Origin: Isoalcanivorax indicus
Lineage (GTDB): Bacteria; Pseudomonadota; Gammaproteobacteria; Pseudomonadales; Alcanivoracaceae
NCBI RefSeq assembly: GCF_003259185.1
Contig: NZ_QGMP01000004.1
Location: 1-64,000 of the forward strand
Length of the DNA: 64,000 nucleotides
Reading direction: 5' to 3'
Shown: one piece after another, positions 17,650-26,107 of the stretch
Position numbering within the stretch: the stretch's first letter is position 1
Layout: every line of letters begins with the position of its first letter
Notes under the pieces: generated by a model
Databases searched by the model: none
What the model was told of the DNA's origin: nothing
Seen by the model: the letters and a program-made list of their open reading frames with translations, nothing else
Translations under genes and position numbers: made by a program

Positions 17650-18480
17650 ATGACTCGTATCCTGTATCAGTTCCCGTTGTCACATTTCGCGGAAAAAGGC
17701 CGTTGGCTGCTGGACGCCAAAGGTCTTGATTATCAGCTTCGCAATCTTTATCCGGGGCTGCATCGTTTTTATTTATGGCCGCACACCCGCGTGTCTACCA
17801 TCCCCGCGCTGAATGACAATGGCCAATGGGTGGGCGACAGCACGGCCATTGCCCTGCATCTGGACAACCACTACCCCGACAGGCCGCCCCTTCTCGACAC
17901 CAACCCACATCGGCGCGGCGCTCAACTGGCGATCAATATCCTGGCGGAACGCATCGGCGAGAAGGTGCGCCAACTGGTCATGTCGCACCTGATCGACACC
18001 CCCATTCCGGTGGCCATGTATTTTCAGGATGCGCCGGTCTCTGCGCTCAAACGTCGCATGGCAGAAGCCACATTTCGCGCCGCCGTAAAATATCTGTACA
18101 AGGCGCACCCCCGCCATATCCCCGCCACACGTCAGGCCCTGGCCGTACTGCTTGATCAGGCTGACGCGCTGGCACAGTCGCGCAGCAGTGATTTTATGGT
18201 CGGCGACACGTTGAGCCTGGCGGACATCGCCCTGTGCAGCATGCTGGGGCCCATCCTGTTGCCCCCTGGCACACCCTGGTCGGTCCCCGACTCGCTTGAT
18301 GCGCCAGCAGCACGGGACAGCGCCGCGCACATCAGCCCCGATTTGCTGGCCGTGCAACAGGCGCTGCGCGAGCGCCCGACAGGCCAGTACGCCCTGCACA
18401 TCTATACTCGCCATCGGCAGGCCACCGGGAACTGGCGCGGCCACTGGCAGGCTCAGCGCAACAGCAGATTACCCGCCTGA
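17650..18480 (+). CDS. Glutathione S-transferase family protein
   Basis: A 276-residue GST-like protein. The N-terminal thioredoxin-like domain (about 1-80; ILYQFPLSHFAEKGRWLLDAKG, then TIPALNDNGQWVGDSTAIALHLD) includes the cis-proline and the DST glutathione-contact motif. The helical C-terminal domain (about 95-275) includes MVGDTLSLADIALCSMLGP, the usual N-capping region. Longer than typical GSTs. Last gene of the TetR-controlled cluster, pointing to detoxification or conjugation of a small molecule. Its last 28 bases overlap the convergent lipoprotein gene. Confidence 0.82.
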   Translation: MTRILYQFPLSHFAEKGRWLLDAKGLDYQLRNLYPGLHRFYLWPHTRVSTIPALNDNGQWVGDSTAIALHLDNHYPDRPPLLDTNPHRRGAQLAINILAERIGEKVRQLVMSHLIDTPIPVAMYFQDAPVSALKRRMAEATFRAAVKYLYKAHPRHIPATRQALAVLLDQADALAQSRSSDFMVGDTLSLADIALCSMLGPILLPPGTPWSVPDSLDAPAARDSAAHISPDLLAVQQALRERPTGQYALHIYTRHRQATGNWRGHWQAQRNSRLPA

Positions 18481-20912
18481 TCAAAGGCGGCCATGCCCGC
18501 GCGCACCCGGCCCTCTGCATGCTTGAACTCGCCGATGGCGTACACGGTGCCGTCGTGGACCGCGAGCCCGTCCGGCCGCCTGTCCAGCACCGGCTGCCAC
18601 GGCCGCGGCGTCCCGTCATGGAGTGACACCGCTGCCAGTCCCGCACGCGGCGTATCGCCACGGATCTGGCTGAAATCGCCAGAGAGATACAGCGTGGTGT
18701 CATCGGCCGCCAGCGCCAGCACCGCCTGGTTGAGTGACAGCCCCGTATTCACAAGCTCGCCGTCGCCATCGTAGAGCGCCAGAAAAGACGGCATGCCCGC
18801 CGAGCCGTGGGCTGCATAACCCACCGCCAGCCGCCCGTTACCCGTTGCCAGCGCACGCAGCGAGCCCGGCAAGCCCGACGTCCAGTCCAGCAAGGCCCCT
18901 CCCTCCATGGCCGCCAGCCCGGGCACCGTGCTCACGCCCACCTGCGTAAAGCTGCCGCCGAAGTACAGGGTGCTACCCGCCGCCGCCATCATCGTCACGG
19001 CACCCTCCTTGACCGCTGGCAGCGCATCCGCCAGCGTCAGCGCGGATGCGCCGATATTCAGACGCGCCAGTCGCTCTCGTACCACATCAGGCTGGTCATG
19101 GCTGTTATTCGCCACGGTGAACTCACCTCCTGCGTAGAGCTGATCCCCCACCATGGCAAGGCTGCGAATGGCATCGCTGAAGGCGGGCGCGCTGACGAGA
19201 TCACCATTTCGTTCCATCGCGGTCAGACGTGGCTGAAGCGCCCCGTTTACATGGGTAAACCCGCCACCGATAACAATGCGCTCACCCTGGGTAGCCAGCG
19301 CATTGACATGACCGGCCGCCGTGCCACCGCCCGTCAGAACCGGTGCCCAGGGCAGCAGGTTGCCCGCTGGCCCGAATGCGGCCACACGGTGCCGCCAGAC
19401 GCCACGCAGGCCGGTGAAGTTCCCGCCGGCGTAGACCGTGGTGTCATCCACCGCCAGCGCATTGACCGGGCCGTTGACCCCGGCGGCCCAGGGCACGCTC
19501 GCCCCCGACGTATCGAAGGCCCACATCCACGGCCACGGCTCAGCGGGTTGAGTACCTGTGGCCTGACGGCCGCCTGCGTAAATAACGCCATCGCGCACCG
19601 CCAGCGCCTCAATACCCAGCGTATTTCCGTACGGTGCAGGCGCCCAGCTCAATATTTCCCCGGCCGTATTCATGGCGCCCAGGCCGGGGCCCGAGCCCGT
19701 TGTCAGCGTGCCGAACTCGCCACCGATATAGATCACACCTTGATAGGCCGCCAGGGCCTTGACGGGATTCCCGATGGTGGCTGCAGTGCCCCAGGAGGTC
19801 AGCGCGCCGTCTGCGTTAAACGCGGCCAACATGCCCCGCGACGCTCCGTCTACCTGCGAGAACTGGCCCCCCACGTATAGCACCCCGTCGTGCACGAGCA
19901 GCGCGAACACCTGAGCGTTCAGCACGGGCGCCCAGTCCACCAGGGCGCCCTCCAGATCGAACGCTGCCAGGCGCTGTCGCGGCATACCCGCCGCCGCGTT
20001 GAAATTCCCGCCGACATAGATCAGCCCGTCACGCAGGGCGAGCGCCCTCACCGCCACGCTGGCATTGCCTGTAACGCTCGCGCCCCACGCCGTCACCTCG
20101 CCAGTGCGAGTGATCGCCGCAAGCTGTTGGCGTGGCACGCCTCCCACCGCGCTGAACTGACCACCGAGGTACAGCACATCGTCATGCAGCAGCAACGCCT
20201 CCACGGCGCTCCCTGTCACACCCGGGTTCCAGTCGGTGACCCGGCCGAGATGATCCATATGCGCGACCCGCGCGCGGGACTGCCCTCCAACCGTGGTAAA
20301 GCGTCCGCCGATGAACCAGCCCCCTTCGCCATCCGACAGCACCGCGTCCACCGGGCCGTTGACCTCGGGAAACGCCAGTGCATGCGGTGCATCGGCCGTT
20401 CTGGCAAACGCGGCCCCGAACCCCACCACCGGCGACACCACCGTGAAGTTGCCACCGACGAAACGCACCCCGTCGTCGGCCACGGCCTGCGCCCGCGGCG
20501 CGCCATTCAAACCCGCGACATTGGGCACAAAGCTGGTCCAGGCCACTAGTTCGCCGTCGATCCCCAGGGCCGCATACACCGGCTCGCCGGGCACCAGGCC
20601 AGCATGCTGGACCGGCGGCTGGGCATCCGGGATCAGCGTGGCGCCATAGGCGCCGTGGTTGGTGGGGTCAGTATTCTGTTCAGCGGTGATATAGAGGTCG
20701 TAGGTGATGCCGTCGACCATCGGCCAGTCGATCACCACCTCAGTGGGGCCCAGATGCTGCACCGATAACGCCCCGTGATGCAGGCTGTCCATCCAGGGCG
20801 GGCCGACGTTCTGCCCCGGCCCCTGGCCTGATGAACCCGAGCCGCCGCCGCAGGCAGACAACAGCAATACCGCCCCGAGCAGCGCCGAGGCGGTAGACAT
20901 TTTATTCAGCAT
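18453..20912 (-). CDS. Large repeat lipoprotein, probable double seven-bladed beta-propeller
   Basis: An 819-residue lipoprotein (lipobox LLSAC, cysteine at residue 21, followed by a GGGSGSSG linker). After a fibronectin-like segment (about 45-125; TEVVIDWPMVDGITYDLYI) comes a repeat array: the core motif [IV]Y[VAI]GG.F..V.G..R..LAAF...G.L..W.P recurs about 14 times at roughly 45-55 residue spacing, of which the GGxF core is near-perfect in 10. Fourteen units suggests two seven-bladed propellers. Probably surface or periplasmic, anchored in a membrane; ligand and function unknown. The gene converges with and overlaps the GST-like gene by 28 bases. Confidence 0.8.
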   Translation of the reverse strand: MLNKMSTASALLGAVLLLSACGGGSGSSGQGPGQNVGPPWMDSLHHGALSVQHLGPTEVVIDWPMVDGITYDLYITAEQNTDPTNHGAYGATLIPDAQPPVQHAGLVPGEPVYAALGIDGELVAWTSFVPNVAGLNGAPRAQAVADDGVRFVGGNFTVVSPVVGFGAAFARTADAPHALAFPEVNGPVDAVLSDGEGGWFIGGRFTTVGGQSRARVAHMDHLGRVTDWNPGVTGSAVEALLLHDDVLYLGGQFSAVGGVPRQQLAAITRTGEVTAWGASVTGNASVAVRALALRDGLIYVGGNFNAAAGMPRQRLAAFDLEGALVDWAPVLNAQVFALLVHDGVLYVGGQFSQVDGASRGMLAAFNADGALTSWGTAATIGNPVKALAAYQGVIYIGGEFGTLTTGSGPGLGAMNTAGEILSWAPAPYGNTLGIEALAVRDGVIYAGGRQATGTQPAEPWPWMWAFDTSGASVPWAAGVNGPVNALAVDDTTVYAGGNFTGLRGVWRHRVAAFGPAGNLLPWAPVLTGGGTAAGHVNALATQGERIVIGGGFTHVNGALQPRLTAMERNGDLVSAPAFSDAIRSLAMVGDQLYAGGEFTVANNSHDQPDVVRERLARLNIGASALTLADALPAVKEGAVTMMAAAGSTLYFGGSFTQVGVSTVPGLAAMEGGALLDWTSGLPGSLRALATGNGRLAVGYAAHGSAGMPSFLALYDGDGELVNTGLSLNQAVLALAADDTTLYLSGDFSQIRGDTPRAGLAAVSLHDGTPRPWQPVLDRRPDGLAVHDGTVYAIGEFKHAEGRVRAGMAAFDQAGNLLLR

Positions 20913-21107
20913 TATTCCCCCAAGCGTTCAGAAACCGAAACAAGCGTCCAAACTTACACGCAATGGGCCGACTTATATGCTTAGGGGGTCTCATTTGCAT
21001 CACTGCCTTGCCGCCGCGGTTCAAACGGCCTCCCCGGTCCCTCCCAACCCCCGCTTCACATACAGGGCAGCGTCTGGCTGCTTTCTACACACCGAGGAAC
21101 GACAACG

Positions 21108-21713
21108 ATGAAAAAGAAGATCGTAAATGGCCTGCTGGCCGCGTGCTTGCTCACCGGGGGACTCTCTACCACAGCGCTGGCTGAAACCGGCGACACTCCC
21201 GAGTGGATGCTGCGCCTGAACACCATTGGTGTGTACACCAATGACGACAATGACCTGGATGGGCTTTTCTGGCGCTGGTATGACGCCTCTGGCTTCAGCG
21301 ACAACAACGACGGGAATGGGATCGTGGTGCATATGGATGTGCGCTTTGGCGGCTTTGCCACCAGCGATGTCTCCACCTTCGGCACTTACCTGGGCGCGGG
21401 TTACCAGACGCGCCTGGACATGGCCAACCCGACCATCGCTTATGCGGCGGCGGATCTGAACTTCCAGCTGGTGAGCATCGAGGGCGCTTCGGATAACCTC
21501 GATGATGTCGGCTTCGGTGTGGAAGCGGGTTTCCGCACCGCACCGGATCCGCGTCTGCTGCTCGAAGGCGTGCTGCGGTACGACACCAATGATCTGGTGG
21601 ATCAAGCCAGCCTGCGTGCCGGACTGTCCTATGACCGCTTTACCGTGACCCTGACGCGCTTCTTTGACGCTGAAGCGAATCAGATCGAACTGGGGTATCT
21701 GTTCTTCTTCTGA
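21108..21713 (+). CDS. YfaZ-like outer-membrane beta-barrel protein
   Basis: A 201-residue exported protein: signal peptide MKKKIVNGLLAACLLTGGLSTTALA, then alternating barrel strands (VVHMDVRFGGFA, GTYLGAGYQTRLD, AYAADLN..., FGVEAGFRTA, ASLRAGLSYDRF) and a C-terminal strand ending in aromatic FFF. It resembles YfaZ-family barrels, which are predicted outer-membrane proteins of unknown function. The mature N-terminus has an acidic Asp/Asn-rich stretch (NDDNDLDGLFWRWYDASG) that could bind calcium; that is speculation. It stands alone, convergent with yqhA. Confidence 0.75.
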   Translation: MKKKIVNGLLAACLLTGGLSTTALAETGDTPEWMLRLNTIGVYTNDDNDLDGLFWRWYDASGFSDNNDGNGIVVHMDVRFGGFATSDVSTFGTYLGAGYQTRLDMANPTIAYAAADLNFQLVSIEGASDNLDDVGFGVEAGFRTAPDPRLLLEGVLRYDTNDLVDQASLRAGLSYDRFTVTLTRFFDAEANQIELGYLFFF

Positions 21714-21754
21714 GGAATGATGATACACGCCGTACTCTCTGCCATACCTGTACT

Positions 21755-21782
21755 GGCCTTCAGCTCGCTTCCCTTGAAGGCC
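21755..21782. terminator. Possible terminator hairpin between convergent yfaZ-like and yqhA genes
   Basis: An 8-bp perfect stem GGCCTTCA / TGAAGGCC with a 12-base loop lies between the two convergent stop codons. No clear T-run follows on either strand, so intrinsic termination is uncertain. Confidence 0.35.
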
Positions 21783-21806
21783 GGCACACACCCTCGGCAA
21801 GAGCGC

Positions 21807-22286
21807 TCAATGCTTCATATGCTTCCAGGCATACACCGACGCCGCGATGACGATGCCAATCGCTGCGCCCAGATACAGGGTTTCGAGTGTGGCGCCGACC
21901 TGCACAGCCTGCTCAAGAAACAGAATCACCAGGATGACCACCGCCACTTGGCTCAGGGTGATCTTCAGATCATGAAAGCTGCGGATATCCAGAGCGCTCA
22001 GAAACTTGCTCTCTTCTACCGACACTTGCCGGATGAACAGACGATACAGACTCACGGCGATGATCTGGAAGGTAATTGCGATCAACAGAAGGTCCAGCAA
22101 CTTGAGCAATCGTACCGCCAGACTCTTGCCGCCATCCGCAGAGGCAGGAATATCACGGACTACGTCCAGCGCCACGTTCAGGATAATGTTGACTGAAGCC
22201 CCATAGAGCAACACCGACGATATGGCGCAAACGACTACCGCCACCAGTACCAGAAGCCGACTGCCCCTGAAGATTCGCTCAATCAT
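21807..22286 (-). CDS. YqhA family inner-membrane protein
   Basis: A 159-residue integral membrane protein of the YqhA (UPF0114) family. Four hydrophobic helices are visible at about 8-30, 58-82, 108-126 and 130-152, and the conserved SALDIRSFHDLKITLSQV segment typical of the family lies between helices two and three. Function is not established. It stands alone between the YfaZ-like gene and the RIO kinase gene. Confidence 0.85.
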   Translation of the reverse strand: MIERIFRGSRLLVLVAVVVCAISSVLLYGASVNIILNVALDVVRDIPASADGGKSLAVRLLKLLDLLLIAITFQIIAVSLYRLFIRQVSVEESKFLSALDIRSFHDLKITLSQVAVVILVILFLEQAVQVGATLETLYLGAAIGIVIAASVYAWKHMKH

Positions 22287-22379
22287 GCTTGCCCCACCAC
22301 TCGCTCACCAGATCCATCATCAGGCTTGATGACTTTATCGCAGCCCAATCGGGCCAGCTACAGATTGTTTTTCCCGGTC

Positions 22380-23234
22380 TCAATCGTCCTCAGATTCCTG
22401 CATGCGGCGCTGGCGTGCCTCTTCCTCAAGGCGTGCATCTTCGATCTCGCGCAGCACGCTGATCAGGTCCGCCTCGTGCAGGTCTTCTTCCGCGTGCCCG
22501 GTGAGCGGCGTCTCCGGCGTCAGGGCGCCGTCTTCGTAGAGACCCCAGATTTCGGCGGCATACCGTGTGTCGCGCAAGGCGGGCGCGAACTCGGCAAAAA
22601 AATCACGCAGATTGTTCACGTCCCGCTCCAGCATGCCCCGGGCATGCGGATTACCTGCGGCATCCACCGCCTGCGGCAGGTCGATAATCACCGGCCCCCA
22701 TGCATCCATCAGGATGTTGTACTGCGACAGGTCACCATGCACGACGCCGGCACACAGCATGCGCACCACCTCACGGATCAGCTCCTCATGTATTTCCAGG
22801 GCTTCGTCTTCGCTGAACACCAGCTCGCACAACCGCGACGCCGCCTGACCTTCATCGTCGGTAATCAACTCCATCAGCAGAATGCCGTCGAACACCCCAT
22901 AGGGTTTGGGCACCCGCACCCCGGCCTCGGCCAGGCGATACAGGGCATCGACCTCCGCATTACGCCAACTGCCCTCGGTCACCTGCTTGCCGAACTTCGA
23001 ACCCCGGGCCATGGCACGGGCATCACGGGTGTTGCGCGTACCACGGCCCTCCCGGTAGGTCGCTGCCTGCCGGAAGCTGCGCCGGGTAGCATCCTTGTAT
23101 ACCTTCGCGCACAGCTCCTCGCTGCCAGCACGCACCCGGTACACCGTGGCCTCCTTGCCACTCTGCAACTGGTACAAGACTTCGCTGATAACGCCTTCTT
23201 CCTGTAACGGGATCAATGACTTGGGGGTTTTCAT
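22380..23234 (-). CDS. RIO1-family serine/threonine protein kinase
   Basis: A 284-residue cytoplasmic RIO kinase. Visible are the ATP loop SGKEATVYRV, the lysine in LCAKVYKDA, the catalytic loop VVHGDLSQYNIL and the metal-binding IIDLPQA in place of the usual DFG. A charged C-terminal tail (EARQRRMQESEDD) follows. Similar proteins occur in Pseudomonas; bacterial substrates are poorly known. The ATG at 23234 (MKTPKSLIPL) matches the N-terminus of relatives; a GTG 57 bp upstream would give a longer product but has no ribosome-binding site. Confidence 0.88.
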   Translation of the reverse strand: MKTPKSLIPLQEEGVISEVLYQLQSGKEATVYRVRAGSEELCAKVYKDATRRSFRQAATYREGRGTRNTRDARAMARGSKFGKQVTEGSWRNAEVDALYRLAEAGVRVPKPYGVFDGILLMELITDDEGQAASRLCELVFSEDEALEIHEELIREVVRMLCAGVVHGDLSQYNILMDAWGPVIIDLPQAVDAAGNPHARGMLERDVNNLRDFFAEFAPALRDTRYAAEIWGLYEDGALTPETPLTGHAEEDLHEADLISVLREIEDARLEEEARQRRMQESEDD

Positions 23235-23327
23235 GAAGCGCAGATAATCCCTCTGACCGGTGCGGGCACCCTGGCGGGTGGCGTTTGCCACAGAGTATAC
23301 GCGAAGCGGCCCCCGCCGGAGATGCCA

Positions 23328-24107
23328 TCACTTTGCGGCGTAGGTGTGCACCACATTCCCCCACAGCATTTCAAAGCGCTCCACCAGGGTGGCAAACGCC
23401 TCCCGCTCCAGAGCGGCGAGACGGGACACATCGACCTGCCCGGCGTTCCACACAGACGTGCGCAGGTCGGCCCGGGCAGCAGACTCCAGCGTGCCGTAAA
23501 CATAGCCCGTGCGGGTGTCATAAAGCGTGGCGGCCGCTGTGATCACCAGATTGTTCTGCTGGCTCGGCAGCAAACCCAGCGATGCCAGGTCCAGTGGCCA
23601 GCTCCGACCGATGGAGACGTCCTCCTGCCGATGCAGCGTATACACCAGCAACATATCCGCCTGCAGCCCCCCGGCAGCCACACGCAAATCATCCATATCG
23701 GCGATCTGCCCGGCCACGATCAGTGGTGTCAGCATACGCATACCGGCGATGCCGGGCAGCGACACCAGCCGGGAATACTGCTCCTGGGACTCGATATCCC
23801 GAGAGGCGACCAGGCAATACCGGCTCTGTGCATGGCACATGTGGCTACCGCGATGCTCACTGCGTGGCACCACACGCGCCACCGCAATCTGGGCGGGGAA
23901 TCGTCCCGAGGCTTCAGCAAACCTCTCCACGTGCACCACCTTCTCGTCCCCGGGGGCGATGTCCGTTGCGGTGGTTGCCGATGGCGTCACCGGGCGGGGC
24001 GGTATGAGCGATTGATACCCCCCTGTCGTACTGCAACCAAACAGCAGCAGTGACACCAACAAGGCAGAAACGGTGCAGGCGGCATGTCGCATCAGTCCGA
24101 AATACAT
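23328..24107 (-). CDS. Hypothetical lipoprotein
   Basis: A 259-residue protein with a lipoprotein signal (SALLVSLLLFGC, cysteine at residue 25). The mature part contains a mixed alpha/beta domain with two cysteines (HMCHAQSRYC) and a segment reading ADMLLVYTLHRQEDVS followed by TLYDTRTGYVYGTLES, a pattern seen in predicted outer-membrane lipoproteins that bind or sense envelope components. I do not recognise a named family. GGAGAG lies just before the ATG at 24107, chosen over an ATG 18 bp upstream. It precedes the RIO kinase gene on the same strand, 93 bp away. Confidence 0.7.
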   Translation of the reverse strand: MYFGLMRHAACTVSALLVSLLLFGCSTTGGYQSLIPPRPVTPSATTATDIAPGDEKVVHVERFAEASGRFPAQIAVARVVPRSEHRGSHMCHAQSRYCLVASRDIESQEQYSRLVSLPGIAGMRMLTPLIVAGQIADMDDLRVAAGGLQADMLLVYTLHRQEDVSIGRSWPLDLASLGLLPSQQNNLVITAAATLYDTRTGYVYGTLESAARADLRTSVWNAGQVDVSRLAALEREAFATLVERFEMLWGNVVHTYAAK

Positions 24108-24610
24108 GATCTCTCTCCGTGGCAAACACGATGAAAAGTCTGACCACGTTGTGGCACAAAGGGGAGAGAAGACGCCACTTATGGCACGAAGAGACGAAAT
24201 GCGTTCAATTGCACCGCCACAACGCCATGTGTTCTGTCACGTGTCACCCTCACAGGTTCGCGCACAGGTTCGCTCACAGGATGAGACATAAGAGATAAAC
24301 CGTCTCAGCCCCTGTGAAGTGCAGCGTGATCTGCATCGCAATATCAAGGAACAAGACGAGAAGAGAGTGCTGCCGCTGGTGTCTGCGAAGGTGCGATACT
24401 GACTACCGGCTTATCTGGCGGTAACGGGGCAGATGGCTGTCACTCGCACATTGAACTGATCGAACCGACGGGTTATATCCCGCCAGCCTCCGCGGTACCC
24501 GGGGCGGTTCAAGCAGCCCATACATCAGGTGCTGGCACTCAGCAGCACAGGACCAGCCCCTGTAACGCCCTTGGCGCCAGCCATACCCTGGGGTTTAACC
24601 ATGGAGTCGT
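24108..24610. other. Intergenic region with no supported gene
   Basis: About 500 bp upstream of the hypothetical lipoprotein gene and downstream of the small MNKDQV protein. Reading frames here are short and lack ribosome-binding sites. It contains a short tandem repeat (24251-24280). I see no tRNA cloverleaf, terminator or recognisable small RNA, though an unannotated small RNA cannot be excluded. Confidence 0.5.
24251..24280. repeat. 12-bp tandem repeat, 2.5 copies
   Basis: CACAGGTTCGCG, CACAGGTTCGCT and a partial CACAGG follow each other without gaps, about 145 bp upstream of the lipoprotein start. It may be a regulatory direct-repeat site or a replication-slippage product. Confidence 0.7.
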
Positions 24611-24790
24611 TCATTTGGCCTCCTTGCCGGCGTCGTCATTGATGTCGCCCAGCACCGCGCCGTTGTTATCGCCATGCTTGCCCGTTTCATCTTTTTGCTT
24701 CTGGTTTCCGCCCTCGGCTGCCTTTCTCGCTGCCTCTCTGGCCTTCTTGTCCTGTTCGCTCGGGTTACTTTCGACCTGATCCTTGTTCAT
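24611..24790 (-). CDS. Small hydrophilic protein, possibly CsbD-related
   Basis: A 59-residue, very charged protein (MNKDQVESNPSEQDKKAREA...) rich in Lys, Glu, Asp, Gly and Asn, with no hydrophobic core. The MNKDQV start and the AVLGDINDDAGKEAK end recall CsbD-type stress proteins, but the middle differs, so the relationship is tentative. Likely intrinsically disordered. GGAG lies eight bases before the ATG at 24790, which fixes the start. No operon partner is apparent. Confidence 0.55.
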   Translation of the reverse strand: MNKDQVESNPSEQDKKAREAARKAAEGGNQKQKDETGKHGDNNGAVLGDINDDAGKEAK

Positions 24791-25008
24791 AATCTGATCT
24801 CCATATAGCCATTCATGTCGGGTCACATCCTGACCGTGCACTCACACAGGCCAAGGATGCATTGCCCAAGATATTTGAAGATCAGAATTCGGTCTGTGCG
24901 ATGCCCAACTTACGAATGCCAATTTCCCCACGCATCAAACAGGCTTGCCTCATCATTCAGCCGAGCATTATCTCATCGTATAGGGCCGGTACTTCGTACC
25001 TCCATACG

Positions 25009-25971
25009 CTATGCGCCAAACACCGTAAAACTCAGCCCCAGATAAACACCGTAGCCCAACACAAGTAATCCGCCTTCAATCCGGCTTAACCGCCTGCCTG
25101 TGTACAGGAAGACCAACAGCAGCAGCGATACAGCCAGCATCACCCACTGATCAAACTGTAAAATTCGCGCATGGACCGGCAGCGGCTGAAGTAATGCGGA
25201 AATCCCCAGAATACCCAACAGGTTGAAGATATTGCTGCCCAGAATATTCCCGATCGCGACATCTGCATGCCGCCGAAATGCGGCGATCACGGAAATCGAA
25301 AGCTCTGGCAACGATGTGCCCACCGCTACAAGCGTCAGGCCGATCACCGCCTCTGATACGCCGAATGCTTCCGCGATCCCCACCGCCCCTGTCAGCAAGA
25401 CCCGGGAACCCAGGACCAGAAGCACCAGCCCCAGCACAGACGCCGCAACGATCCCGAACGCACTGCCAGGTATCGCCGTCAGCTCCTGCGCCTCCGCCTC
25501 GTGCAGTGCGCCCGAAGGCGCTCCGCCGAAGCGCTCTGTTCGATATGCCCAGACCAGATACCCTAACAACGCAAGCAGCAGTATCGCTGCATCGAATCTC
25601 GCCAGCGCACTCCCACCTACCAGCACCAGAAACAGGATGCTGGCAGCCACAACCGTCACGGCATCCCGGCGCAGCGCCAGCGGTTTCACGGCAAGCGGTG
25701 TTATCAGCGCACACAGCCCCAGAATCAGCAGAATATTCCCGATATTACTGCCAACGACATTGCCCACAGCAATGTCCGGTCGCGCATTGAGCGCCGCGTC
25801 AACAGACACCACCAGCTCTGGTGCTGACGTGCCGAAGCCAACGATCAGCAGGCCGCTGAGCAGGGGCGATACGCCCAATCTCCGGGCAGCCGCCAGCGCG
25901 CCTCTTATCAATGCCTCGCCACCACAAGTGAGCAACAGCACCCCGAGGCCGATATACAGCACGTTCAGCAT
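25009..25971 (-). CDS. Calcium/sodium antiporter (CaCA superfamily, YrbG type)
   Basis: Inner-membrane exchanger of 320 residues with about ten transmembrane helices in two homologous halves. Both alpha-repeats are present: GFGTSAPELVVSV in the first half and VAVGTSLPELSISV in the second, each holding the acidic residue that binds the cation. Each half also has an NVVGSN / NILGSN motif. Expected to exchange Na+ for Ca2+ or similar cations. The ATG at 25971 has GGAG about ten bases upstream; a longer frame upstream carries an Arg/Asn-rich, membrane-unlike extension and is rejected. Confidence 0.9.
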   Translation of the reverse strand: MLNVLYIGLGVLLLTCGGEALIRGALAAARRLGVSPLLSGLLIVGFGTSAPELVVSVDAALNARPDIAVGNVVGSNIGNILLILGLCALITPLAVKPLALRRDAVTVVAASILFLVLVGGSALARFDAAILLLALLGYLVWAYRTERFGGAPSGALHEAEAQELTAIPGSAFGIVAASVLGLVLLVLGSRVLLTGAVGIAEAFGVSEAVIGLTLVAVGTSLPELSISVIAAFRRHADVAIGNILGSNIFNLLGILGISALLQPLPVHARILQFDQWVMLAVSLLLLVFLYTGRRLSRIEGGLLVLGYGVYLGLSFTVFGA

Positions 25972-25980
25972 CACGTTGGG

Positions 25981-26004
25981 TCTCCGGTTGAGTCTCCGGT
26001 TGAG
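25981..26004. repeat. 12-bp perfect tandem duplication upstream of the antiporter gene
   Basis: TCTCCGGTTGAG is repeated twice without a gap, nine bases upstream of the antiporter start codon. It overlaps the ribosome-binding region, so copy number could affect translation. Confidence 0.7.
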
Positions 26005-26107
26005 GCTCTGGTCAAATGGGCAGCGTGCACCGCCGCCCTGCCCGACCGGCTCAGGCCGGTTCGGCAAAACGGCCTGTCAGTGCGGGGATTTTCTGATGGT
26101 CGTCGGG

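Noticed and set aside
24126-24610. Possible tRNA or small RNA in the 500-bp gap
   Set aside because: A GGTTCAA-like string occurs, but I find no matching acceptor stem, anticodon loop or terminator.
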